Positions 18,645 to 27,818 of a stretch of 64,000 nucleotides of DNA are shown here, one piece after another; within the stretch, counting starts at the first letter, position 1, and the number at the start of each line of letters is the position of its first letter. The stretch is from positions 11,486 to 75,485 of the forward strand of contig CAKOPG010000007.1 in assembly GCA_934098745.1 (NCBI GenBank), read 5' to 3'. The notes below the pieces were generated by a model. The model was not told where the DNA came from. It searched no databases and saw only the letters and a list, made by a program, of their open reading frames with translations. The DNA is from an uncultured Bacilli bacterium. GTDB lineage: Bacteria; Bacillota_I; Bacilli_A; RF39; UBA660. The translations under genes were made by a program, and so were the position numbers.

Positions 18645-19717
18645 CTTTTCCTCCACATGCGCTGTATTTTTCCTAAAACAGCTCTAACTGCTATTGCTGT
18701 GCCAAGTGAAGCTATTGCCGTAAAAAGAACGATCATCAAATACTTTGCGCTTCCAGTAAATAGAAATACTTCCATGCTTCCTATTACAATGAATACAATA
18801 AATGCAAATAGCAGGATATTTTTGTAGGTAATGTTTTTTTGAAGCGTTTCCTTTTCTCTAACACTTTTCCCATATATTTCCCATTGTCTTTCCATATACT
18901 CTCTATAATATGGGCTTTTTTTTGCATACTTCCACCAATAATAATATCCCGGCATAATCTCCACAGGATTCCACGGCTTTGCATAATCCGCATAGGACGA
19001 AAAATGTAACAGTCTGCAGCTTTTTTCTGTCTGTTCAATATATTCCCAGCCCAGTATTCTCATATATTCCCGATTCTCGTCCAGACATGATACCCTTCCC
19101 GGAATATATTTGATATGATCTTTAAACAGGATGCCAAATGTAAATTCCATTTGGGAACGTCCCGCTGCTTTTCTGACAATGGCATCGGCCTTGAAAATGT
19201 CATCCAGGCTAAAATCTTTTTTAATTCTTTTTACATCATATACCGACAGCACAAAGGTTACACATTGTCCCCCTATACTGTTTACAAAGCTCATATGAGA
19301 TTTAGGCTTGTGCTCCGGACCAGGGCAGGCCATATAAGCCCCTTCCATATCGGTATGGTAAATATCATATAAGGAGCCAATGGTTACTGTATCTGATTCG
19401 ATCGCCATAATGCGGTCAACATCCTCCGGCAAAAGCGCATGAAACATCCAGTAGCATGACATTGTTGCCATGGGCCAATGGTCTTCATCACTGGAATTCG
19501 TGTAGCTTCGTGCCATTTCATCATCAAAAGGAACGATTATAATATGATGCCCAAATTGCTGCGCTGCTTCGTTTTCCTTTTTAATATCTTCCTTATGGAG
19601 ATCCTCGGAAACAATGTACAAGTATACCTCGGAATCTGCATTATTTTCAAACAGAGAATAAATCGCCACATAAGCATACGCCAGATGCTTTTTGGATGTG
19701 GTAATATATACATTCAT
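18641..19717 (-). CDS. GT8-like glycosyltransferase with two C-terminal membrane segments
   Basis: The first 260 of 358 residues follow the GT8 pattern: MNVYITTSKKHLAYAYVAIYSLF, then RIMAIESDTVTIGSLYDIYH, where GT8 enzymes usually have D-x-D, and MEGAYMACPGPEHKP. The metal motif is E-S-D here, a conservative change. Residues 295-350 hold two hydrophobic spans ending in KIQRMWRKR, which would tether the enzyme to the membrane. The ATG at 19717 is used; a GTG at 19732 with AAGGTG upstream would add five residues. It is coupled to fdtB by an ATGA overlap, so it may add the 3-amino sugar (inference). Confidence 0.75.
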   Translation of the reverse strand: MNVYITTSKKHLAYAYVAIYSLFENNADSEVYLYIVSEDLHKEDIKKENEAAQQFGHHIIIVPFDDEMARSYTNSSDEDHWPMATMSCYWMFHALLPEDVDRIMAIESDTVTIGSLYDIYHTDMEGAYMACPGPEHKPKSHMSFVNSIGGQCVTFVLSVYDVKRIKKDFSLDDIFKADAIVRKAAGRSQMEFTFGILFKDHIKYIPGRVSCLDENREYMRILGWEYIEQTEKSCRLLHFSSYADYAKPWNPVEIMPGYYYWWKYAKKSPYYREYMERQWEIYGKSVREKETLQKNITYKNILLFAFIVFIVIGSMEVFLFTGSAKYLMIVLFTAIASLGTAIAVRAVLGKIQRMWRKR

Positions 19718-19763
19718 TCTTTCTCTTGCCACAGCACCTTCACACCTTTCTTTACAGATAACC

Positions 19764-20747
19764 TCAGTTCATTCTTAGCGCTTTATAATAGCAGAACTTA
19801 CACAGGAAAATATGCTTCATCCGAATAAGCAATTTCTTTATGGCTCCCTGCTTTTCAAAGCAGACCAGCTGCAGGGTATCTTTACAGTTTAATTCCTCTG
19901 CCAGCTGAATATATTCAGATAAATTCTCATTTTCTTTTCCTCTAAAGTGATATAAATACTCATAGGATATTCTGTTTCTGTAATATGTGCAAAACCACAG
20001 ATCAGGTGCTAATTGATTGCAGACATCCGCACTGATCACTTGTCGTACATGTCTTACTATTTCTTTATTTTTCGTCCAAATGCTATCCTTCACAACCTGC
20101 CTGTAACACATAGTAACAGCATCATGATAATACAGTTTTCCATGCTGAAGCGCCCAGAATGTGATCATATTATCGTGAAATACCTTCCCCAGAATCCGGT
20201 CAGGAAATGTGCTTATAATACTGCTTCTAAACACGCAGTTGCTTGCATGAAACCAATAGGAATACCAGTAATCTTTTAATGGTATTATCCCGCTTTTAAG
20301 CTTTTCGGACGTTATTGCCTGTTTCTTGTCATTACTATAATAAAAATAGCTGTTATCCGCACAGCAAACGCACTCCGCATTAGATGCATCATCTAAAATA
20401 TCAATTTGTGTCTGAAATTTCAGATCATCACAGTAAAAGTCATCTCCATCAAGATATGCAAAATACTCTCCCGAAACCTGTTTCAGCAATTTTACCCTCA
20501 ATTCACTTGCTCTGATCGTTGCATTTTTTTCAAATTCTTCTCCTCGTGGCATCTGAAAAAACTTGATATTGGAATTTTTTCCATACCTTTGTTGAAGCAG
20601 CTCATAAGAACCATCTGAAGAGCCATCATCTCCAACTATAATTTCATAGGCAAATTTCACTTTCTGCGACAAGATAGATTCGATTGCCTGCTCGATGTAT
20701 TCCGCTTGATTATAGCAGGTGATCAATACACTTAATTTATTTCCCAT
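19764..20747 (-). CDS. Glycosyltransferase family 2
   Basis: This GT-A protein (327 residues) has SVLITCYNQAEYIEQAIESILSQ at the N-terminus, EIIVGDDGSSDGSYELL, and AYLDGDDFYCDDLKFQ near residue 95-110 with a DGDD metal site, as in many capsule transferases. The ATG at 20747 is preferred over an in-frame TTG six bases earlier. The C-terminal third is rich in Tyr and basic residues and has no membrane span. Substrate unknown. Confidence 0.88.
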   Translation of the reverse strand: MGNKLSVLITCYNQAEYIEQAIESILSQKVKFAYEIIVGDDGSSDGSYELLQQRYGKNSNIKFFQMPRGEEFEKNATIRASELRVKLLKQVSGEYFAYLDGDDFYCDDLKFQTQIDILDDASNAECVCCADNSYFYYSNDKKQAITSEKLKSGIIPLKDYWYSYWFHASNCVFRSSIISTFPDRILGKVFHDNMITFWALQHGKLYYHDAVTMCYRQVVKDSIWTKNKEIVRHVRQVISADVCNQLAPDLWFCTYYRNRISYEYLYHFRGKENENLSEYIQLAEELNCKDTLQLVCFEKQGAIKKLLIRMKHIFLCKFCYYKALRMN

Positions 20748-20794
20748 CTTCAAATCAACTCTCTATTTACTATACTTACAAAATGCTTAACCCA

Positions 20795-22369
20795 TTATGG
20801 CATATCGGCTTCCGCAAATTTCACAACAACCACTCCATTAACAACCTTAATTGACCCCTTATCAGGATAACACGGCATTTCTTTTACTTCTGTGAGCCTC
20901 TCGATTTCCGTTGTATCTTCTAACACTTTCGGATAAAAGCCACAATGTCTTCCCACATATACTCGCCATGCATAGTCATTTAGCAGATCGGATGCATTTC
21001 CTTCATAGCCTGTTATCTGAACTCTTTCAAACTGCGGCCACATCGTAACTGATTTATCCTCTATATTTCTCTCACCAATATATGCTATTGGTAAATCGTC
21101 ATTATATCCATCCGTTCCTTTGATTTCACTGATCAACACAGTATAATAGGAAATCGCCTGTTCCTGCAAAAAATTTTCTTTCATATATGCTACATTGTTA
21201 TTATATATATAACAGCCGCTTACCCCGCATAGCAGCAGCGGTAATATAATTTCTGCCACAAAAACATGGAGTTTTCCCCTGAGCAAACGTTTTCCCTCAA
21301 GATACTCTAACGGCACTAATGGTATAATCAGAGCAAATACCAGAGAATATCTCATCAAAGTATGCACTGAATAAGAAGCATTGGTGGAGAAAAGATATGC
21401 CCCGTTAAATGCCATAGGCGTCAGGCAAAATAACAGTAATAATCCCACCTTATTACTATTTTTTTGCTCTCCACGACATATTATAATTACAAATAAAAAG
21501 ACTGTAATTAATATGATGCCCCATATAGCCAAGCGCAGTATCAATGCATTGTTAATTCCAGACCAGTTCACATTCAATCCAAATTGATCATAGGTTCTCC
21601 ATAATAAATGAGGGATCTCTTTTATCTCAAGCTTTCCCATTTGGTCTGTCCCCTGATACGAGGACATACTAATCTTAAGCACTTTAACTGCTGCTGCATT
21701 TACAAGTAGATATAGGGCAAGTCCACCTATCATGATCATTACATATTTTAATCCACACCCAATAATTTCTCTAAAGCTATTCCATTTATCCTCTATGCTG
21801 TCCGTAATCATTGAAAGCAAAAACACAGAAATCGCTACTGCGAAAAAAGCCTGATACAACCCCATTGCAATTGCAAGCAGCACTATTCCCCATACATATT
21901 TTTTATGTTTGCAAACCACATACACAGCAAAAATATTGCAGAACAAAGCAATCCAATAAGCCGGTGCAGTATACATAAAGGCAAATATGCTTGTCACAAC
22001 CGGAAATATCGCCATGATAACTCCTGTATAAATTGCATCAAGCTTTTGTGTCAAATGTAACAATTCCACAATCAGCATACTGGAAACCGCAATCAAGAAT
22101 AGGGATATCATTCCATTGAACATGGAGTTAGAGTATTCCCCAACAGTATACGTTAATATCCATTCCAGAATTCCCAGTCCCCAACGGCCTAGTGGAAACG
22201 TTGTCCCCTGAGTATGCACTGCAAGAATTCCATCATGATATAAAAGTGAATTTGCGAACACATAACCATGACTAATAGTCCCTGCAATCATCGCTCCGCC
22301 AAACGCTGATATTTGCTGTTTAGTCACCTTATGCATTTGCTTTTCTAAGTATTTTGTCCAAACTTCCAT
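20795..22369 (-). CDS. GtrII-like membrane glucosyltransferase
   Basis: This is a 524-residue integral membrane protein with about ten hydrophobic segments. After the first span it has GTTFPLGRWGLGILEWIL near residues 60-77; a G-R-W loop is the mark of the Glucos_trans_II (GtrII) family, serotype-converting enzymes that glucosylate O-antigen from a polyprenyl-phosphate sugar on the outer face. A soluble tail of about 120 residues follows the last span. The polyprenyl-phosphate transferase at 16184-17131 is the likely donor supplier. The family call is by motif and topology, so moderate. Confidence 0.68.
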   Translation of the reverse strand: MEVWTKYLEKQMHKVTKQQISAFGGAMIAGTISHGYVFANSLLYHDGILAVHTQGTTFPLGRWGLGILEWILTYTVGEYSNSMFNGMISLFLIAVSSMLIVELLHLTQKLDAIYTGVIMAIFPVVTSIFAFMYTAPAYWIALFCNIFAVYVVCKHKKYVWGIVLLAIAMGLYQAFFAVAISVFLLSMITDSIEDKWNSFREIIGCGLKYVMIMIGGLALYLLVNAAAVKVLKISMSSYQGTDQMGKLEIKEIPHLLWRTYDQFGLNVNWSGINNALILRLAIWGIILITVFLFVIIICRGEQKNSNKVGLLLLFCLTPMAFNGAYLFSTNASYSVHTLMRYSLVFALIIPLVPLEYLEGKRLLRGKLHVFVAEIILPLLLCGVSGCYIYNNNVAYMKENFLQEQAISYYTVLISEIKGTDGYNDDLPIAYIGERNIEDKSVTMWPQFERVQITGYEGNASDLLNDYAWRVYVGRHCGFYPKVLEDTTEIERLTEVKEMPCYPDKGSIKVVNGVVVVKFAEADMP

Positions 22370-23344
22370 TTATTCTGTCTCCATCCGGCAAAATGTTTCC
22401 GGCATGCTTTTCAGCCACTTCAGATCCTCTTTTACAGTCAGCTTCTTTTCAGCATACTTACTTTGATATCTGAAATACTGATAACTTATTATAATATCAA
22501 AGATCCTTCCTCGAAAGGTCAGCCTCTTCGGCTCCGGCTCATAATACCTGTGTATCATCCTGTTAAACATTCCTCTTGAGGGTCTGCTATAAATATATGC
22601 TGACGTGTTATCCCAGTCTTTCTTTAGTCTTTTTGCATATGTGGAGTTTCCAGCCGTAGAAACCCCTGTTCCCCACTCATAATAAACAAGTGTTTTGGGC
22701 AGATATGCAAACTGGATTCCATCATATGACATTACCCGGTAAATATTGTCTTCCGCATACATAATCAAGTCTGTCATCTTTTCTACATATGCCAAAACCA
22801 GGTCTCTTTTTCCAAGAACAGTTGCTCCCAGAAAAAGATCCTGAAAAAGCAGATAGTAAAGCTTTTGTCTGTTTCCTCTTTTCTGATAAATTTCCGGATG
22901 CTGCGGACGAGCAACTTCTATTACAGGGACAAAGGAATCTCCTTGCCTTTGATAGTATATAGTATCTCCACTACAGATATCAGCTTCAGTCTGCTGAATA
23001 TGTTCAACCCAGTCTGCCAGACACCTGTCATAGGCAAGGCAGTCCCCTGGACTAATACTCTTTTCATAGAACCCACTTGCTTTTCGGAGCGCATCCCGGT
23101 AGTTTTTCATTGTTCCCACATTCTTCTCATGTACAAGGAACTTATAATCCGTAAATCCTCTGCTTTTAAAATAGTTTTGTATTTGTTCCTGTTCAAAGCA
23201 TTCAGACCCGTCATCAGAAATAACAACTTCAAAGTGGATATCCTTTTGTCTTATAATTGATTCCAATGTCAGGAGAATTGCCTCCAACCGCTGATTATAA
23301 GTCAGGACGATCACGGAAACCTCATATTTACCTGTGCCCATCAT
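22370..23344 (-). CDS. Glycosyltransferase family 2
   Basis: The protein has 324 residues and a GT-A fold: VSVIVLTYNQRLEAILLTLESII, FEVVISDDGSECFEQ, then KSISPGDCLAYDRCLADWVE, where the usual DxD is replaced by S-P-G-D. GT2 members with this S/G-D variant are frequent in capsule loci. It abuts the GtrII-like gene with no gap. A C-terminal basic stretch may bind the membrane. Substrate unknown. Confidence 0.8.
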   Translation of the reverse strand: MMGTGKYEVSVIVLTYNQRLEAILLTLESIIRQKDIHFEVVISDDGSECFEQEQIQNYFKSRGFTDYKFLVHEKNVGTMKNYRDALRKASGFYEKSISPGDCLAYDRCLADWVEHIQQTEADICSGDTIYYQRQGDSFVPVIEVARPQHPEIYQKRGNRQKLYYLLFQDLFLGATVLGKRDLVLAYVEKMTDLIMYAEDNIYRVMSYDGIQFAYLPKTLVYYEWGTGVSTAGNSTYAKRLKKDWDNTSAYIYSRPSRGMFNRMIHRYYEPEPKRLTFRGRIFDIIISYQYFRYQSKYAEKKLTVKEDLKWLKSMPETFCRMETE

Positions 23345-23353
23345 ACTTTTCCC

Positions 23354-24559
23354 TTAATCCTGCACAAAAAATCCTTTGACTTTACGCAGAAGTCCAATTA
23401 TCAATTTATGCTTACATAGCTTATAATAAGCTCTCTCATATTGCTTGTACCCCCACAAGCATAAACACATTTTAGCATAAATCAGTCTGTTGGTAAACCT
23501 TACTCTCGCAGACTCCGGATAATATCTCATCCCCTGCTCCAGCATATAGCTCTGCATTCCCCTGCTGTCAAGCAAAAACGGGCCTGCTCCATATGAAAGC
23601 GGAAATCCTCGGAATGGTTCCTTATACACATCTATATAGGTAACATTTATTTCTTTCATTTTTTCCAGCAAAACCTGATGTGTATTCATAATATGTGTCT
23701 TATTCAGTATGATCAGTTCTGTATCCTTCCCGGCAAAAACAATATTATGACATAATGTACCGCTCAAGGCAGCCATTTTTTTGCAGTGGCTGATATAGAA
23801 AATCTGTTCCTTTAGTCCAAGCTCCTCCATATAAAGAATATGGTATCCATTTTCCTTTAAATTCCTCTCAATGCTTTGTTCCCCAATCTCCTTTCCCTTA
23901 GCTTCTCCAAAATGACCTCTGGAAAGATAAATCTTCTCATAAACAGGATAGGCATATTGTTCTGCCTTCCTGATCATTCTGTCAAAAATACTTTTGTATT
24001 CTTCTGTGTAATAATCACACGCCATATATGCCGGTTCGGGTATAAGAATTCTGTCAAAGCGGCTGGGCTTTTCAATTCTGAATAATCGATCCGTCTTAAT
24101 CCCCAGAAGCTCAAAAAATTCCAGATATACTCCGCTTATTTCCTCCTTTTCCGAACAATATACTATTTTATATGGAGCTTGTTCTTTAAGTAAATACCAG
24201 AAACGATAGCTCATATCCACAAGGAAATGCCCCCAATGCGGTGGATAAGCCCCTATATAGATTACCGTTTCCTCATATTTCCGTTCCTGGGCTTTATCAT
24301 ATTCATACTTTCCGTTAAAACGATCTAAGGTATCTCCTTTTCCAATTTGCGCTGACAACGACACATAGTTCCCCTGGTTGTCAAGCACCCCTCCATATCC
24401 CATGAGCGGTCCTCCTGGCTCGCTCTTTTTAAGAGGCAAAACAAGCCCACCACTTATTTCAAGTAGAGTGAGCCCGTTTCTTCTAAAATAATTTTTTTGC
24501 AAAAAATCAAGAAATTCTTTTGTATATTGATTATCATACATATATCTGGTATCAATCAT
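23354..24559 (-). CDS. GT61 (DUF563) family glycosyltransferase
   Basis: The 401-residue protein has YIGAYPPHWGHFLVDMSYRFWY near residues 97-118, YEKIYLSRGHFGEAKGKEIG, and CKKMAALSGTLCHNIVFAGK followed by TELIILNKTHIM. These are the conserved blocks of GT61, a GT-B-like family that includes plant xylosyltransferases and many bacterial capsule enzymes. No signal peptide is present, so it acts in the cytoplasm. It overlaps the following acetyltransferase gene by eight bases. Donor unknown. Confidence 0.85.
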   Translation of the reverse strand: MIDTRYMYDNQYTKEFLDFLQKNYFRRNGLTLLEISGGLVLPLKKSEPGGPLMGYGGVLDNQGNYVSLSAQIGKGDTLDRFNGKYEYDKAQERKYEETVIYIGAYPPHWGHFLVDMSYRFWYLLKEQAPYKIVYCSEKEEISGVYLEFFELLGIKTDRLFRIEKPSRFDRILIPEPAYMACDYYTEEYKSIFDRMIRKAEQYAYPVYEKIYLSRGHFGEAKGKEIGEQSIERNLKENGYHILYMEELGLKEQIFYISHCKKMAALSGTLCHNIVFAGKDTELIILNKTHIMNTHQVLLEKMKEINVTYIDVYKEPFRGFPLSYGAGPFLLDSRGMQSYMLEQGMRYYPESARVRFTNRLIYAKMCLCLWGYKQYERAYYKLCKHKLIIGLLRKVKGFFVQD

Positions 24560-25226
24560 TTTCCAGTTTCTCCATAAAGTTCTCTATATGCTCAAAGTAA
24601 GCGGCATGCTTCTGCAGCCATTCCTCATCCTTATCCCACCATGCTATGTTCTCCAGCTTCTGTATCGTTTCCTGTTCAAACCGGTATCGGATGATCTTAG
24701 CAGGATTTCCTGCTGCGACCGCATACGCCGGTATATCTTTAGTAACAACAGCTCCTGCCCCAATGACTGCTCCATCTCCAATGGTAATTCCCTGCAAAAT
24801 AAGAGCCTGTTGTCCTATCCATACATCATTCCCAATTACGGCATCATACCTCGGATCTTCCTTGCTCTTCTTTTGTGTATCAAAAAGATCTCTTTCCACA
24901 TAACTTTTCCCCACAGGAGATGCTTTTAAGTGAAATGCCGGTGAGGTTGATACAAAATCAGAAAGCGGATGATTTCCCCTAAGAACCTTTACTTCTGGTG
25001 CGATAGAACAAAATCTTCCAATTTTACAATTTCTGAAAAAACACCCATCAGAAATATAAGTGCCAAATCCCACCTTACAATCCGTCACCTTTCCTGAAAT
25101 ATAATTATTTCCTTCAAATAAATCAGTAGATGAAATTATAGCCTTCCTGGTAAAAACACATCCATTCTTTTTGTTCTTATGTTTATAATATAAAAGATAT
25201 AGCTGGTTCCCTACTTTCTTAAACAT
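24552..25226 (-). CDS. CatB-related hexapeptide-repeat O- or N-acetyltransferase
   Basis: This left-handed beta-helix acyltransferase has 224 residues. It shows repeats such as GRFCSIAPEVKVLRGNHPL, VIGNDVWIGQQALILQGI and TIGDGAVIGAGAVVTKDIPA, ending AVAAGNPAKIIRYRF, the standard CatB/WbbJ ending. The catalytic histidine is in RGNHP. Started at 25226, just past the upstream stop; a longer frame carries 38 unrelated residues that lie inside the previous gene. It uses acetyl-CoA to acetylate a sugar hydroxyl, or the 3-amino group of the FdtB product, as the beta-helix enzymes FdtC and QdtC do. Which one is unresolved. Confidence 0.85.
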   Translation of the reverse strand: MFKKVGNQLYLLYYKHKNKKNGCVFTRKAIISSTDLFEGNNYISGKVTDCKVGFGTYISDGCFFRNCKIGRFCSIAPEVKVLRGNHPLSDFVSTSPAFHLKASPVGKSYVERDLFDTQKKSKEDPRYDAVIGNDVWIGQQALILQGITIGDGAVIGAGAVVTKDIPAYAVAAGNPAKIIRYRFEQETIQKLENIAWWDKDEEWLQKHAAYFEHIENFMEKLEND

Positions 25227-25227
25227 A

Positions 25228-26226
25228 TTATTTTCCTTCTGCTGCAATGCAATATAGATTTTTCTTCCACATATCCGTCGAAAAATCATTCTTATAATGA
25301 TAGTCAACAGTGACAGGCTCCTTGAGCCAGTCCCAATCAATTTCCTCTACCTTGGCAAAAAACTGCATATAACGTTTGTCATAATATGGAAGCTGTTTAA
25401 TTTCCGCATTGTTGGTCAATAACTTTTTGTTATAGATAACTGCTTCCAAGTATCTTTGCGTAATACCTACAAATCCTTCATGCATGATTTCCAGAATGCA
25501 GTCTGCATGCTTTAATCTATAGACATTATCTTCGTAAGGCATTTCCGAATAATGGACATTTTCATCCCGAATCCCATCATTTCCATAGGGCTTCAGCCAC
25601 AAATCGTACGAAATCTGCTTTTCTCTGCACTTATCTACAATGGATCCTACAATTTTCTGCCTGTAGTCTCCGGCCACTCCGCAAAAAAACAAATTTACAT
25701 CCGGTGCCTGTTTTAGTTGGCTTTCCTCCTGTGGTTTCCCATAAATATAGGGAAGGTAACCAAATCCATATTTGTTTACATTATATGGGTGTATGGTCAG
25801 CACTTTGTCAAAAGTACCTTTCACACGCTCAATCTCCGGCCATAGTCCGTTTGGCATAGGATCAATAATATATAGGTAATATCGCAGGGAGGGGTGTCTT
25901 TTCTTTAATCTTTTAAAATATCCCCTGGAATAATATTCAAGAAAAGCTGAATTAAAGAGTACAATATAGTTCCGATCATATGCTTCAAAGTCACAATGTG
26001 TCAAAGCATATGCCTGATCGAAAATCCTTGTCTCCAGTACAGTGCGAAACAAACCTGCTCCGCATCCCTTCAGGTATCTCCTTATAAATTTCCAGATTTT
26101 CTGAAATTTCAGCATATAGCGGAAATCATCCTCCAGGAACGTGACTTCACTGTCCTTTTCAAACTGTTTCATAATACTGATATTTCCAAAGCCCCATACC
26201 CCGGCCACCCAGATATGTTTTTTCAT
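25228..26226 (-). CDS. CgeB-like GT-B glycosyltransferase (paralogue of 53511-54512)
   Basis: This 332-residue protein starts MKKHIWVAGVWGFGNISIMK at the ATG at 26226, with AGGTGA overlapping the upstream stop. Conserved blocks are LRYYLYIIDPMPNGLWPEI, YGFGYLPYIYG, VNLFFCGVAGDYRQKI, and DCILEIMHEGFVGITQRYLEAVIYNKKLLTNN. The last block aligns almost residue for residue with the paralogue at 53511. The T-Q-R-x-x-E-A motif is the donor-binding segment of CgeB-like GT-B enzymes. It is paired with a fucosyltransferase-like gene. Donor unknown. Confidence 0.72.
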   Translation of the reverse strand: MKKHIWVAGVWGFGNISIMKQFEKDSEVTFLEDDFRYMLKFQKIWKFIRRYLKGCGAGLFRTVLETRIFDQAYALTHCDFEAYDRNYIVLFNSAFLEYYSRGYFKRLKKRHPSLRYYLYIIDPMPNGLWPEIERVKGTFDKVLTIHPYNVNKYGFGYLPYIYGKPQEESQLKQAPDVNLFFCGVAGDYRQKIVGSIVDKCREKQISYDLWLKPYGNDGIRDENVHYSEMPYEDNVYRLKHADCILEIMHEGFVGITQRYLEAVIYNKKLLTNNAEIKQLPYYDKRYMQFFAKVEEIDWDWLKEPVTVDYHYKNDFSTDMWKKNLYCIAAEGK

Positions 26227-26227
26227 T

Positions 26228-27286
26228 TCACCTATTTCTCCGCGCGTTTTTACTGTCCGTAAAGCGATTATTGTTATGATATAATCCATTATCTATCAGT
26301 ACAAAATCATCCCACGATTGCTCAAACCACGCTTTCCTCATTACCCTTGCCAAAAAAGTAACATTGGAGTATCCGCACACAAGTCCTGCACAATTTGTGA
26401 GCGTATACTGATCCCTTACAACCTCAAGTCCCAGCTTGTAATGATGGTTTTTGCGTTTTGAGCTGCTGAAAGCTACAGATTCTCCCGTTCCTTCATCTCG
26501 ATAGGTATCTGTGTATACCTTGACCCTCTCTCCAAATTCTTCTTTGAATCTGTTTACAACTGCTTCTTCATCCGTAGCCAGAAAAATCTGCTCATAATCC
26601 TTATTTTGCAGAAGCTCATAAATTTTTTCGAATTCCTGCTCGATTTTTACCGGAACCGGATGTCTATTATACTGCTTATGAAAATCTGTTCCCCGATAAT
26701 GTACCGCCAGAGTTTTTTTTGATCCCAATAACTTTTCATATTCACTCTTCAAATAAGCAGAAATATTATCGTTATACTTAATATATTTCTTCATCATAGC
26801 AGCCATGGCATCTACATAATCCTCAGATACATCATAGCTCACAGCTCCATAAAGCTCCTTCACCTGTTTGAAATGACTTTCTTCCGGATAAATTACATGA
26901 CTGGCATTTTGTATGTTTCTTACTTTTGATACGGGCGCAAAATAATGAAGAAAAGCATTCTTTTCTCCCTCAATGCCCTCCGGTTCATAATATACATACC
27001 CCTCTCCCCATTCAACAAACGGAACAAACCCCCTGTCATCGGCAAAATACAGCTTAATCAGGGTCATTCCCAATTCAGCAAAAAAGCCCACACCATCTCC
27101 GCTTTCCTTTGCATAATAGATAGTGCAGCCTTTATACTCTTCTCCAAGATGATGAAGTTCCAAAAAATCCGGACTATGATATCCCTCTAAAACCATTCTG
27201 CGAAAATCTTTCTCGCCAGCATGTATTCTACATCGATTCCAAAACACCAAATGTTCTGATTTTTTCAGCAACTCTAAAAGTCCCAT
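26228..27286 (-). CDS. Fucosyltransferase-superfamily protein (GT23/NodZ/POFUT-like)
   Basis: In 352 residues the only strong motif is TLAVHYRGTDFHKQYNRHPV near 193-212, which resembles the HxRxxD-type peptide used by alpha-1,2, alpha-1,6 and protein O-fucosyltransferases to hold the GDP-sugar; here it reads H-Y-R-G-T-D. IFLATDEEAVVNRFKEEFG and CAGLVCGYSNVTFLARVM follow as in that superfamily. It shares the R-G-T-D and LATD/ATED spacing with the protein at 60576-61517. With GT10 and GT11 this gives four fucosyltransferase-like enzymes in the window. The exact family is uncertain. Confidence 0.7.
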   Translation of the reverse strand: MGLLELLKKSEHLVFWNRCRIHAGEKDFRRMVLEGYHSPDFLELHHLGEEYKGCTIYYAKESGDGVGFFAELGMTLIKLYFADDRGFVPFVEWGEGYVYYEPEGIEGEKNAFLHYFAPVSKVRNIQNASHVIYPEESHFKQVKELYGAVSYDVSEDYVDAMAAMMKKYIKYNDNISAYLKSEYEKLLGSKKTLAVHYRGTDFHKQYNRHPVPVKIEQEFEKIYELLQNKDYEQIFLATDEEAVVNRFKEEFGERVKVYTDTYRDEGTGESVAFSSSKRKNHHYKLGLEVVRDQYTLTNCAGLVCGYSNVTFLARVMRKAWFEQSWDDFVLIDNGLYHNNNRFTDSKNARRNR

Positions 27287-27296
27287 TTCGTTCCCT

Positions 27297-27818
27297 CTAT
27301 ATTCCTGCTCCGTATATTTCCTGAATAAGCTGCTCCCACTCTCCCCGCATGGTTAACAGATAGCATATTATATCCCGTACAGCTCCATATCCGCCATTAA
27401 CATCCGACACATAATCTGCAATCTCCTTAATTTCTTTGCAGGCATCCGCTGGACAACCAGAAAACCCTGCTTTTTTCATTCCGGGCAGATCATTTAAATC
27501 ATCCCCAAGATAACCAATTTCCTCCCAGTCGATTCCCTGCTTTTTCATAAACTCTTTTAAAAACGAAAGCTTATCCTTAACATTCTGCTCAATAAAATCG
27601 AACTTCATTTCCGTCATTCGTCTTCTTGTTGCTTCACATTCTCTTCCGGTCAGAACCATCAGCTTTATCCCTGCCTTCTTTGCGGCAAACAGACCGGCAG
27701 CATCCTTGGTACAGAACTTTTTAAGTTCATTTCCATGCTCATCATAATAAATACCTGCATCTGTCATGGTTCCATCCACATCAATGATCAGACATTTTAT
27801 TTTACCAAATTGCTTCAT
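27297..27818 (-). CDS. KdsC-like HAD phosphatase (3-deoxy-ulosonate 8-/9-phosphate phosphatase family)
   Basis: This is a 173-residue HAD enzyme of the cap-less KdsC type. LIIDVDGTMTDAGIYYDEHG starts at residue 10 with nucleophile D13 and acid D15, followed by VLTGRECEATRRRM, and YLGDDLNDLPGMKKAG holds the metal aspartates. KdsC removes the phosphate from KDO 8-phosphate before CMP activation; the related NeuA-linked domain does the same for nonulosonic acids. The CMP-transferase at 30455 and the aldolase at 28848 are its likely partners. The ATG at 27818 overlaps the acyltransferase stop (ATGA). The real substrate is unknown. Confidence 0.85.
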   Translation of the reverse strand: MKQFGKIKCLIIDVDGTMTDAGIYYDEHGNELKKFCTKDAAGLFAAKKAGIKLMVLTGRECEATRRRMTEMKFDFIEQNVKDKLSFLKEFMKKQGIDWEEIGYLGDDLNDLPGMKKAGFSGCPADACKEIKEIADYVSDVNGGYGAVRDIICYLLTMRGEWEQLIQEIYGAGI

